From positions 2,121-10,298 of the forward strand of contig PMNJ01000159.1 of the NCBI GenBank assembly GCA_003162595.1: a DNA stretch of 8,178 nt. The letters run 5' to 3'. Below are positions 1 through 6,482 of this stretch, piece after piece (the stretch's first letter is position 1; the number at the start of each line of letters is the position of its first letter). The DNA is from Bacteroidales bacterium. GTDB lineage: Bacteria > Bacteroidota > Bacteroidia > Bacteroidales > VadinHA17. Under the pieces are notes generated by a model. That model had not been told where the DNA came from and made no database searches. It saw only the letters and a program-made list of their open reading frames with translations. Made by a program: the position numbers and the translations under genes.

Positions 1-1008
1 GATTTTGCTGTTTTGAACAATACACTTAGTGGATCTCTTGATATATGGCAAAGAAAAACCAAAGACATGCTATTCCAGGTTTCCATACCAAACGTTTCCG
101 GAGAGGCCACAGCACCCCAGGTAAATATTGGCGACATGGACAACAAAGGATTTGATCTGAACCTTAACTACACCAATAAAGCTTTAAACGGCGATCTTAC
201 TTATGATCTGGGACTAACCTTATCTCATTATAAGAATAAGATTGTGAAGATTTCGAATAATACTGCAGAATTCCTTAATGGTGGAGATTACAGGCAGATG
301 AGTTATACCCGTGCTACTGTCGGAACCGCATTTCCTGAATTCTATGGTCTGATAGTTGATGGTATTTTCCAGACGCAGGCTGAAGCTTCTGCTTATGCAC
401 CTGAATATGGAGGCACCTATAATATTGCAGGTCACTTCAAATTCCGTGATGTAAACGGTGATGGTAAAATTGACGATAACGACCGTACTTATATTGGAAG
501 CCCTCATCCTAAGTTCACAGGTGGTCTGAATATGGGTGTTGGCTATAAAGCTTTCAATCTTAGCGCATTCTGGTATACAAGCTATGGCAACAAAATCGCT
601 AACTATGTAAGCAGATGGATCGATTATCCTCAGTTCACTGGTAACCGTTCGATTGACCGTTTGACAAAAACATGGGGCAGCCCATATCTGGCAAACAATG
701 CAGATGCCACTTTACCTCTGGCCGACCTTAATATTATCAGCCAGTATCCTTCTACAGCATTTATTGAAGACGGCTCTTTCCTCAGATTGAAAACTCTTCA
801 GTTGAGCTATACACTGCCAAAAGAACTATCAAAGAAAATTTCGATAGCAAGCTGCCAGGTCTATGTTCAGGGTTCAAACCTTGTTACTTTTACTAAATAC
901 AAAGGATTGGATCCTGAAATCAACAGTTCCGGAGTCAATCTTGGTATTGATGCCGGCCAGTGGCCGACTGCACGTCAGATTGTGTTTGGGATAAAACTCG
1001 ATTTGTAG
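1..1008 (+). CDS. SusC/RagA-type TonB-dependent outer-membrane transporter, C-terminal part (5' truncated by window)
   Basis: The frame is open from base 1, so this is the last 335 or so residues of a much larger protein (SusC homologues usually run near 1000 residues). The TTG at base 13 is not a real start. The fragment covers late beta-barrel strands: alternating aromatic and polar stretches, the Asp-rich DVNGDGKIDDND loop followed by IGSPHPKFTGG (fragment residues about 150-175), and the closing SFLRLKTLQLSYTLP segment, all typical of SusC-family barrels. In the family the barrel imports oligosaccharides, peptides or other large nutrients across the outer membrane using TonB energy. The next gene, 38 bp downstream with no terminator between, encodes the SusD partner, which confirms the assignment. 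The chain ends in Leu rather than the more usual Phe. The substrate cannot be told from this fragment, and the plug and signal peptide lie outside the window. Confidence 0.95.
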   Translation, partial: DFAVLNNTLSGSLDIWQRKTKDMLFQVSIPNVSGEATAPQVNIGDMDNKGFDLNLNYTNKALNGDLTYDLGLTLSHYKNKIVKISNNTAEFLNGGDYRQMSYTRATVGTAFPEFYGLIVDGIFQTQAEASAYAPEYGGTYNIAGHFKFRDVNGDGKIDDNDRTYIGSPHPKFTGGLNMGVGYKAFNLSAFWYTSYGNKIANYVSRWIDYPQFTGNRSIDRLTKTWGSPYLANNADATLPLADLNIISQYPSTAFIEDGSFLRLKTLQLSYTLPKELSKKISIASCQVYVQGSNLVTFTKYKGLDPEINSSGVNLGIDAGQWPTARQIVFGIKLDL

Positions 1009-1046
1009 ATAATTTGATGTGAAGAAACTATTAAAATAAATTAAAT

Positions 1047-2816
1047 ATGAAAAGAAAAGCAATATTTATAACACTGGTTGTTGCCTCGTTAATGACCGTG
1101 TTCTATGCATGTAAGAAAAGTTTTCTCGATACTCTTCCTACCGGGTCGGCAAATGATGCTCTCCTGGCCAATGAAAAGGGTGTGGATGCTATTCTGATGG
1201 GTGCCTATGCCGCAATTGATGGACAAATAAATGGGACAGACGGTGCCGGTTGGGCTGCATCTGTTACAAACTGGGTCTGGGGCGATGTTGCCTCTGATGA
1301 TGCTACAAAAGGATCCGATATATCTGACCAGTCGACTATTGTTCCTGTTGAAAACTACTCAGTGGATGCAACCAATGGATATGTAGCTGATAGTTGGAGA
1401 TTCAGATATGACGGAGTTGCCCGTGCAAATGCTGTTCTTCAAGAACTGGCAAAAGTAACTCCTGCTCTTCCTGATGCTACAACAACCTCAATTAAGGCGC
1501 AGGCATTGTTTATCAGAGCTTTTATTCATTTCCAGCTTAAAAAGGTGTACAATAATATCGCTTACATAAAAGAAACCGATAATCCGATAAAAGTCCCTAA
1601 CAATGTCGATGCATGGCCTTTGATTGAAGCTGACCTTCAGTATTCTGTTGCGAATCTTCCCACATCACAGGCTGATGTTGGTCGTCCGACCAAATATGCT
1701 GCTGAAGCTCTTCTGGCAGAAGTTTATATGTTCCAGAAAAAATGGACAGATGCTAAACCGTTACTGGATGATATTATCGCAAGTAACAAATATACTCTTA
1801 TGCCTAGTTTTACAGACAATTTTGTGGCTGCAAAAAGGAATAATGCGGAATCTGTGTTTGAAATTCAATACAGTGTAAACGATGGAGCAGATGGTTCACC
1901 AAATGCAGGATGGGGCGATGCTCTTAACTTCCCAGTTGATATAGATGGTACAGGTACATGCTGCGGATTCCACCAGCCAACACAAAACCTTGTGAATGCA
2001 TTCCAGGTTGATGCTGCCGGCCTTCCGCTTGCAGTTACCACCGGAACAGTTCCGAATTTTAAAAACGATATGGGTATTTTATCTACAGCAAGTTTTGCTC
2101 AGGATACAGTTACTCCTGTCGACCCCAGGTTAGACTTCACAATTGGCCGTCGTGGTGTTCCATACCTCGATTGGGGAATTATGCGTGGTTCAACATGGAT
2201 CCGCGACCAGGGTAATGCCGGTCCTTATCTGAACAAGAAAAACATGTTTCTTAAAAAGGATAAAGGGGCTTTATCAACCACAACAGGTTGGGCAACTGGT
2301 GTAAACTCCAACAACTACAGAATAATCACTTATGGTCATGTTTTGTTATGGAGAGCTGAAGTCGCTGCTGAAACAGGTGATTTGCCAACAGCAACAACTC
2401 TTGTAAATCAGATCCGTACAAGGGCTGCCGCCAGTCCGGTAGTGTTGGGCAGATGCCGTACATTTGTTCTTCCAACCCAGACAGGATTGAATATTGCTAG
2501 TGCTGTACCTGCAGCAAACTATCATGTAGCTATATATCCTTCAACATTTCCCAGTCTGGATTATGCACGTACTGCTATCTATACAGAAACGAGACTTGAA
2601 TTTGCAATGGAAGGTTTCCGCCACTTCGACCTTGTACGTTGGGGTATAGCTGCAACTACCATTAATGCTTACCTTGTTCAGGATAGAGCTTTCAGATCAT
2701 TATTCGGTGGTGTAACACCTGCTGTTTTCACTGCTAATAAAAATGAGTACTGGCCAATTCCTTTCACTCAGGTAGAGCTTGAACCGGGTGTTCTTACTCA
2801 GAATACAGGTTTCTAA
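1047..2816 (+). CDS. SusD/RagB family nutrient-binding outer-membrane lipoprotein
   Basis: Complete 589-residue protein, somewhat longer than typical SusD homologues. It starts MKRKAIFITL with a hydrophobic stretch and a lipobox ending FYAC, giving lipidated Cys22. The N-terminal SusD-like region includes AQALFIRAFIHFQL (151-164), which belongs to the TPR-type helical scaffold, as does RPTKYAAEALLAEVYMF (213-229). Later hallmarks are NNAESVFEIQY (265-275), VDPRLDFTIGR (358-368), YGHVLLWRAEVAAETGD (429-445), TRLEFAMEGFRHFDLVRWG (515-533) and the family C-terminus EYWPIPFTQVELEPGVLTQN (568-587). In the family this protein sits on the cell surface as a lid over the SusC barrel and helps capture ligand. 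Adjacent cysteines at 305-306 are a local peculiarity. The spacer before the ATG is AT-rich with no clear Shine-Dalgarno, as is common in Bacteroidota. The substrate is unknown because no degradative enzyme gene is visible next to it. Confidence 0.97.
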   Translation: MKRKAIFITLVVASLMTVFYACKKSFLDTLPTGSANDALLANEKGVDAILMGAYAAIDGQINGTDGAGWAASVTNWVWGDVASDDATKGSDISDQSTIVPVENYSVDATNGYVADSWRFRYDGVARANAVLQELAKVTPALPDATTTSIKAQALFIRAFIHFQLKKVYNNIAYIKETDNPIKVPNNVDAWPLIEADLQYSVANLPTSQADVGRPTKYAAEALLAEVYMFQKKWTDAKPLLDDIIASNKYTLMPSFTDNFVAAKRNNAESVFEIQYSVNDGADGSPNAGWGDALNFPVDIDGTGTCCGFHQPTQNLVNAFQVDAAGLPLAVTTGTVPNFKNDMGILSTASFAQDTVTPVDPRLDFTIGRRGVPYLDWGIMRGSTWIRDQGNAGPYLNKKNMFLKKDKGALSTTTGWATGVNSNNYRIITYGHVLLWRAEVAAETGDLPTATTLVNQIRTRAAASPVVLGRCRTFVLPTQTGLNIASAVPAANYHVAIYPSTFPSLDYARTAIYTETRLEFAMEGFRHFDLVRWGIAATTINAYLVQDRAFRSLFGGVTPAVFTANKNEYWPIPFTQVELEPGVLTQNTGF

Positions 2817-2834
2817 TAAGTAATTGATATTTAT

Positions 2835-2867
2835 AAAAGAGGCTGGCATTTGCCAGCCTCTTTTTTT
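2835..2867. terminator. Strong intrinsic terminator after susC-susD, probably bidirectional
   Basis: A perfect GC-rich stem pairs 2839-2847 (GAGGCTGGC) with 2852-2860 (GCCAGCCTC) around a four-base loop, ATTT. It is extended by four A-T pairs (2835-2838 with 2861-2864) and followed by a run of Ts to 2867. On the plus strand it ends the SusC-SusD transcript 18 bp after the SusD stop. On the minus strand the same hairpin is followed by TTTTATAA, so it can also end the convergent plug-domain gene, whose stop codon (2866-2868) overlaps the T-run. Confidence 0.9.
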
Positions 2868-3540
2868 ATCTTTTTAAAGTAATTACTATAACCCCGTTGG
2901 CTCCGTTTGATCCATATAAAGCGGCACCAACGCCGTCGACATATTTTATGGATTTTACTTCGGAAGGAAGGATGGTCGAAATGTCTGTGATAACCATATC
3001 ATCAACAACATACATAACCTGGGAAGTTAATGAAAAAGACTGGACCCTTTTAGAATATACGGAAGTGCCTACAACCTTTACATAAAATACCTCGTTATTT
3101 ATAAGTTCGAAGATGCTTGTATATCTGGAATAATCTTTGATTCTTTTTAATCCATAGCCGTTAATTCCCTTTTGAAGGTCTTCTCGTGAAATATGGTTAT
3201 CTCTGACTGCATCTTCAAAACTTGTCTGGTTATTACTATATATAAGGTTTATTGAAATGTTTTGCAACTTTCTGATCTTTACATTTTTAACATCAAAACC
3301 GGCCGCAGAAAACAATAATATATCCTTATTTGAACAATTTATGGTAAAATGTCCGAGTGAATCAGATTGCTCTGTTGCTCCTGTATTAATAGATTTTATC
3401 AGAACTTTATTTAATGGAAAACTATTATAAGTTGTAACGATACCCGAAACGACTGTACTTTTTTGGGCATATAGAGAAATGTTTATTGTAAATGCAAATA
3501 AAATCGGAATAGTATATAATGTTATTGATCTCATAATCAT
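2866..3540 (-). CDS. Exported CarboxypepD_reg-like / TonB-receptor plug domain protein without a beta-barrel
   Basis: 224 residues. A signal peptide (about 1-26, ending SLYAQ) is followed by a carboxypeptidase-regulatory-like beta-sandwich (about 29-100: VVSGIVTTYNSFPLNKVLIKS, then SLGHFTI and DILLFSAAGF). A linker leads to a plug domain like that of SusC proteins (about 135-223), with the signature YVVDDMVITDI, then PSEVKSIKYVDGVGAALYG and SNGANGVIVIT. In a SusC transporter these two domains precede a barrel of several hundred residues; here the chain ends right after the plug with a proper stop and terminator. It is therefore a free, soluble, probably periplasmic plug-type protein rather than a transporter. 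The start could be the first ATG or the third codon (MIM). It lies 34 bp after the upstream lipoprotein gene and is probably co-transcribed with it. Role unknown: it might bind a partner barrel or TonB-system component. It could also be a decayed SusC remnant, but the intact ends argue against this. Confidence 0.88.
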   Translation of the reverse strand: MIMRSITLYTIPILFAFTINISLYAQKSTVVSGIVTTYNSFPLNKVLIKSINTGATEQSDSLGHFTINCSNKDILLFSAAGFDVKNVKIRKLQNISINLIYSNNQTSFEDAVRDNHISREDLQKGINGYGLKRIKDYSRYTSIFELINNEVFYVKVVGTSVYSKRVQSFSLTSQVMYVVDDMVITDISTILPSEVKSIKYVDGVGAALYGSNGANGVIVITLKR

Positions 3541-3574
3541 ATATTTAATTATTGCAAAGGAAGAAAGTATATAG

Positions 3575-4102
3575 CTAATCTATTTTTGAAAGATCGCCGT
3601 TCAGGTATTTAAATTTGACAACCTCTCTGCAGCTTGCACAGTTGTAGTTAGGAGAATCGGGCGGTAGTTTCGGAATTTCAACATAAATTATTCTGTCTTT
3701 TATTTTCAATATCTTCATATCGCGTTCTATCACCTTGGTTACCTTGAATTTACCATTTGTTTTTATAAGTATTAAATGCTCATTTGTTGCCAGAAACTGC
3801 CCGTTATAGGAAGAAATTGAAACTATAGCATCCTCATTCGTATCATCATCAATAAGACCAACCACTATTTTTGAAGGGTCTATAACATACTTTATCTGGT
3901 TATTGACTATATTGATAATTCCACCCTTCTCAACCGATTTTTTGGAGTCCTTTAATTTATCTCTTGCATAATTAATTGCGATATCCATCACTTTCCGCTT
4001 AATACCGGGGGCGACGGTGTTTCCCTGCCCGGTTTTAGTATCATTATGAATACAAGAAATTAAAAGGAAGAAAAGAAAAAGTAACAGGCTACTCTTTTTC
4101 AT
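3575..4102 (-). CDS. Hypothetical lipoprotein with Asp-rich loop and C-terminal CxxC
   Basis: 175 residues, family not recognised. The start MKKSSLLLFLFFLLISC is a clear lipoprotein signal with lipidated Cys17. The mature part begins with a polar linker, then a helical stretch (about 34-58, KRKVMDIAINYARDKLKDSK). A beta-rich domain follows, including KIVVGLIDDDTNEDAIVSI (78-96), whose Asp/Asn-rich loop resembles the GDLNGDGKEDAIV-type loops of periplasmic proteins that may bind calcium. A CASC pair (Cys155, Cys158) lies near the C-terminus. The gene has a candidate -7 promoter element 25 bp upstream, so it and the plug-domain gene 34 bp downstream may form their own transcription unit. Outer- or inner-membrane anchoring on the periplasmic side is likely. 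Function unknown; the CxxC could be a metal or redox site, but only one pair is present and there is no thioredoxin-like context. Confidence 0.8.
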   Translation of the reverse strand: MKKSSLLLFLFFLLISCIHNDTKTGQGNTVAPGIKRKVMDIAINYARDKLKDSKKSVEKGGIINIVNNQIKYVIDPSKIVVGLIDDDTNEDAIVSISSYNGQFLATNEHLILIKTNGKFKVTKVIERDMKILKIKDRIIYVEIPKLPPDSPNYNCASCREVVKFKYLNGDLSKID

Positions 4103-4126
4103 ATTAATAGATTTTCAGAAAATGCT

Positions 4127-4134
4127 CAAAAATA
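4127..4134 (-). promoter_or_regulatory. Candidate Bacteroidota -7 promoter element (TATTTTTG)
   Basis: On the minus strand this reads TATTTTTG, matching the TAnnTTTG consensus of the primary sigma factor in Bacteroidota. It lies 24 bases before the ATG of the 175-aa lipoprotein gene. No good TTTG -33 box is seen at the usual spacing, and such an octamer can occur by chance in AT-rich DNA, so this is only a candidate. Confidence 0.4.
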
Positions 4135-4213
4135 TAACAAATGAAGGAGCATAAAAAATGTAGCAATAATTATTTGGGTATAATCTGGCTGATTTGAATT
4201 TCCGGAGGTTTAC

Positions 4214-4227
4214 TTTTGCCTTTTACC
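4214..4227. repeat. Two heptad repeats (TTTTGCC TTTTACC) abutting a stop codon
   Basis: Two tandem copies of the degenerate heptamer TTTYRCC (GGYRAAA on the coding strand) sit directly after the TAA stop of the 139-aa lipoprotein gene. They belong to the same family as the longer array at 4686-4756, so this gene is flanked on both sides by related repeats. With only two copies, chance similarity is possible. Confidence 0.5.
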
Positions 4228-4647
4228 TTATTTGGTATATTTTAATCTGAGATTTATATCTTTATCATAAACAAAATAACAGGGATTGTCACACTGCGTC
4301 TTATCATATCTTACTCTTGGAGTAGCCGAATCAATTGCTATGTAAAAATCATCAGCAATATGATAAGTAGCTGTAACAGTATATTTTTTATTCAGTGATA
4401 CCTCAATTAAAGCCTGTGTCTCTGTAGTTTGGTATGAGTTATAAAGGACACTGTCTTCAAGATTACCTTCGTAAACATTTATTACAGTCGGAGAAGAAGA
4501 ATATCCTTCATCAAGTTTCACATTAAGATTGATTTTTAACGGTTCATCAGTCGTACAATCGGGGCATTTAACAATAAGCCCCTGTTTCTCGCACGAAAAT
4601 AATTCAACTATAAAAAGGAGAAATAATATTTTTTGAATATGTGCCAT
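4228..4647 (-). CDS. Hypothetical small lipoprotein with two cysteine pairs
   Basis: 139 residues, family not recognised. The N-terminus MAHIQKILFLLFIVELFSC is a lipoprotein signal with Cys19 as the lipidation site. The mature protein has CPDC (Cys28, Cys31) soon after the anchor and CDNPC (Cys119, Cys123) near the end. Between them is a run of alternating beta-type segments (KINLNVKLDEG, PTVINVYEG, ALIEVSLNKKYTVTATYHI), which suggests an Ig-like or transthyretin-like sandwich. The two pairs could form disulfides in the oxidising envelope or bind a metal; neither can be shown here. It lies 113 bp after the ankyrin-protein gene and 125 bp before the next lipoprotein gene, both spacers holding heptad repeats. 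A short purine-rich CAGGA lies 5-9 bases before the ATG and is a possible ribosome binding site. Small domain size and location suggest a surface or periplasmic accessory role. Confidence 0.78.
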   Translation of the reverse strand: MAHIQKILFLLFIVELFSCEKQGLIVKCPDCTTDEPLKINLNVKLDEGYSSSPTVINVYEGNLEDSVLYNSYQTTETQALIEVSLNKKYTVTATYHIADDFYIAIDSATPRVRYDKTQCDNPCYFVYDKDINLRLKYTK

Positions 4648-4685
4648 AATTCCTGATAACCTGCTTTTAATTGTTACTCGTTTCT

Positions 4686-4756
4686 CTTTACCTTTTGCCT
4701 TTCACCTTTCACCTTTCATTTTTCACCTTTTGCCTCTTTACCTATTTACTATTGCC
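4686..4756. repeat. Degenerate heptanucleotide tandem repeat array (TTTYRCC)n
   Basis: About ten tandem units of seven bases: CTTTACC, TTTTGCC, TTTCACC, TTTCACC, TTTCATT, TTTCACC, TTTTGCC, then an eight-base unit TCTTTACC and two looser units to 4756. On the minus strand, the coding strand of both flanking genes, the consensus is GGYRAAA. The array starts five bases after the stop of the ankyrin-protein gene and ends about 38 bp before the start of the 139-aa lipoprotein gene. It gives a strong strand bias: pyrimidine-only with a few G/A on plus, purine-rich on minus. There are no spacers, so it is not CRISPR. Copy number could vary by slippage. Function unknown. Confidence 0.85.
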
Positions 4757-4760
4757 TTCC

Positions 4761-6212
4761 CTAATACCACTTTAATGTTTTACTCTTTGTTCTTACTTTA
4801 TCAAAGTACAGATTGTATGAAGCGCCAAATCTTAGCCATAGCGGACCGATATGATAAAAATCAGAATTAATATACTCAGCACCCAGTGAAAATGAAAGAT
4901 CCTTCTTTGTCCATTTTAGTGAAAAGTCCGGAATAACCATAAATTTATCCGGAGGTACAATTAAGGTCCCTTTAAATTCGTTCCCAAAGGTATAACCTGC
5001 CGACAGTGATGCTGAAAAGCCAAAATTGCCTTTAAATGCATTGTCGGTAATGGAAAAATCTTTAAACAGCCCTGCGTAAACTACGGAACCTTTATCCATA
5101 TACTGATAGAACATGTGCTCAGATTGCGCAAGCAAAACCCGCGTATACCACAATTTAGTATCGAATCCGAATATAATTCCACCGTTCAGATATGGTTCCT
5201 TGAATGAAAGACTTGCCCCGGAATAAATGTCATGTAGAAAAAACCTGGTGGATACCATCACATCTACCTGATCTATTTCATACTTAATATTACCGGGAAT
5301 TTTATTTTCCTTAAGAAGCTTTAATACATCTTTTCTACGGTATTTTGAAGCTACACTATAAGGACTTACAGCATGATTTACCTGATCAGCCCATTTGTTG
5401 CCAATTTTGAGCAAATACTTAGTTGCGTCTGGTTGATCAGCAATTATTGTAAGCGTCAGGGCATTATGATTCGAAGTATTTGCTGCATAAATGTCAACAC
5501 CTTTTTCAAAGAGAAGCCGCATCAATAATGTATCACAATTGAGGGAGGCCATCAGAAAAGGTGTAAATCCCTCATTATCTCTAGCCTCCATATTGGCGCC
5601 TTTCTGAATCAGAAGATCTGCAATATCAGCATTGCCGGCCCAAACTGAGGCCAGGAGCGGAGTGGATCCTTCAACCGTTTTTTTATCTATCGATGCCTCA
5701 TAATAAAGCAGCATGTCGACAATCTGAAAAAATCCATAAACTGATGCATAGTGCAGAGGTGTGGCATCAAATCTGTCTGTGACATCAATATCAGCTCCTG
5801 CTCTGATAAGCGATTCAGCTATTTCTGCATTCTGGTTTTTAACAGCTATAAGCAGAGGAGTTTCGCCTTGTGAGGTTACCTTATTAACATCTGAACCATA
5901 ATCAATAAGCATTTTGACAGCTTCTTTATAGTTATTCGAAACCGCAAAAACTAGAGGAGTAGCTCCCTGATCAGTCTCAGAAAATATGTCGGCACCATTA
6001 GAAATAAGGCGCATTATTTCCAGTGTATATCCTTTGGAGGCGGCGATCATCAGGTTGTAGTCCAGAGCACCTCTGTTAAATTCTGGTATATATTCAGTCG
6101 TATCATAATATAATGTATCAGGATATGTAACCTGGGAACAGACAACTCCTGAAGTGAACAAAAGTGTCAGAACAAAAATAATCCGTATATTTTGAAGCCT
6201 CATTGACTGCAT
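4761..6212 (-). CDS. Exported ankyrin-repeat protein with C-terminal outer-membrane beta-barrel-like domain
   Basis: 483 residues. A signal peptide spans about 1-26 (hydrophobic IIFVLTLLFTSGVV, cleavage probably before Gln27; VVC is a poor lipobox). Ankyrin repeats of about 33 residues begin near 50, with the pattern G-TPL--A----- LI--GAD: repeats near 50-81, 82-114, 115-147, 148-180, 181-213 and 214-246, then one or two degenerate ones to about 305. From about 312 to 470 the sequence switches to alternating beta segments with aromatic ends and Gly-rich turns (VDVMVSTRFFL, NGGIIFGFDTKLWYTRVLLA, GNFGFSASLSAGYTFG, DLSFSLGAEYI, LWLRFGASYNLYF), which looks like a small barrel of about eight strands. 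It ends with a basic tail. If the barrel reading is right, the ankyrin scaffold hangs in the periplasm. Alternative starts are Met1 and Met4. It is first of a same-strand run of four envelope genes. Ankyrin repeats normally bind proteins; the partner is unknown. Confidence 0.88.
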   Translation of the reverse strand: MQSMRLQNIRIIFVLTLLFTSGVVCSQVTYPDTLYYDTTEYIPEFNRGALDYNLMIAASKGYTLEIMRLISNGADIFSETDQGATPLVFAVSNNYKEAVKMLIDYGSDVNKVTSQGETPLLIAVKNQNAEIAESLIRAGADIDVTDRFDATPLHYASVYGFFQIVDMLLYYEASIDKKTVEGSTPLLASVWAGNADIADLLIQKGANMEARDNEGFTPFLMASLNCDTLLMRLLFEKGVDIYAANTSNHNALTLTIIADQPDATKYLLKIGNKWADQVNHAVSPYSVASKYRRKDVLKLLKENKIPGNIKYEIDQVDVMVSTRFFLHDIYSGASLSFKEPYLNGGIIFGFDTKLWYTRVLLAQSEHMFYQYMDKGSVVYAGLFKDFSITDNAFKGNFGFSASLSAGYTFGNEFKGTLIVPPDKFMVIPDFSLKWTKKDLSFSLGAEYINSDFYHIGPLWLRFGASYNLYFDKVRTKSKTLKWY

Positions 6213-6218
6213 ATGTTA

Positions 6219-6226
6219 CAAAGTTA
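6219..6226 (-). promoter_or_regulatory. Candidate -7 promoter element (TAACTTTG) before the ankyrin-protein gene
   Basis: The minus strand reads TAACTTTG, a full match to TAnnTTTG, only six bases before the first ATG of the ankyrin-barrel gene. Transcription from here would start at about the ATG itself, giving an almost leaderless message or favouring the second in-frame ATG three codons on (6203). No clear TTTG -33 box is seen upstream. Candidate only. Confidence 0.35.
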
Positions 6227-6458
6227 ATTCTTTGCTTCTTTTTTTTAGTATACCATAACAGATTATCAATATTTTTCAATCAGGATATTGTTTAACCTTA
6301 ATTCAAATCTGGTGCCAAAATATTTTCCTTAATAAAATTTAGTCTGATTATTTAAGTTATAAAACCTGTATTTTGATAAATACTTTGCTAAAAACCTGAA
6401 TTCTTAACTAAAATAGGAATTTTTATGGTAATCTTGCCGGGTCAAAAGGAATACTTTA

Positions 6459-6466
6459 TATTTTTG
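6459..6466 (+). promoter_or_regulatory. Candidate -7 promoter element (TATTTTTG) before the serine hydrolase gene
   Basis: TATTTTTG matches the Bacteroidota TAnnTTTG element. A weak -33-like CTTG lies at 6433-6436, 22 bases upstream. Transcription would begin around 6473, leaving a leader of about 10 bases before the GTG at 6483. The rest of the 270-bp divergent region (6213-6482) is AT-rich with no gene; an 8-bp direct repeat AAAACCTG occurs at 6361-6368 and 6391-6398. Confidence 0.4.
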
Positions 6467-6482
6467 TCTGGTTAATAATGAA

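Noticed and set aside
13..15. TTG as the start of the first gene
   Set aside because: The frame is open to base 1 and the protein begins inside the barrel of a SusC homologue, so the true start lies upstream of the window.
220..507. 95-aa minus-strand open frame inside the SusC gene
   Set aside because: It is fully antisense to a strongly supported SusC coding region and shows no domain or signal.
1624..1878. 84-aa plus-strand open frame inside the SusD gene
   Set aside because: It overlaps the SusD frame in another phase; the SusD motifs continue unbroken across it.
4141..4197. 18-codon plus-strand frame starting ATGAAGGAGC between two lipoprotein genes
   Set aside because: Very short, with no ribosome binding site, and located in the likely promoter region of the minus-strand gene.
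4686..4756. CRISPR array
   Set aside because: The units are seven bases in direct tandem with no spacers and no cas genes nearby.
6268..6291. CAATAT / ATATTG inverted repeat in the divergent spacer
   Set aside because: A six-base AT-only stem with a 12-base loop is expected by chance in this composition.
6361..6398. 8-bp direct repeat AAAACCTG as an operator
   Set aside because: Too short and in AT-rich DNA; a spacing of 30 bp is suggestive but no regulator gene or second line of evidence is present.
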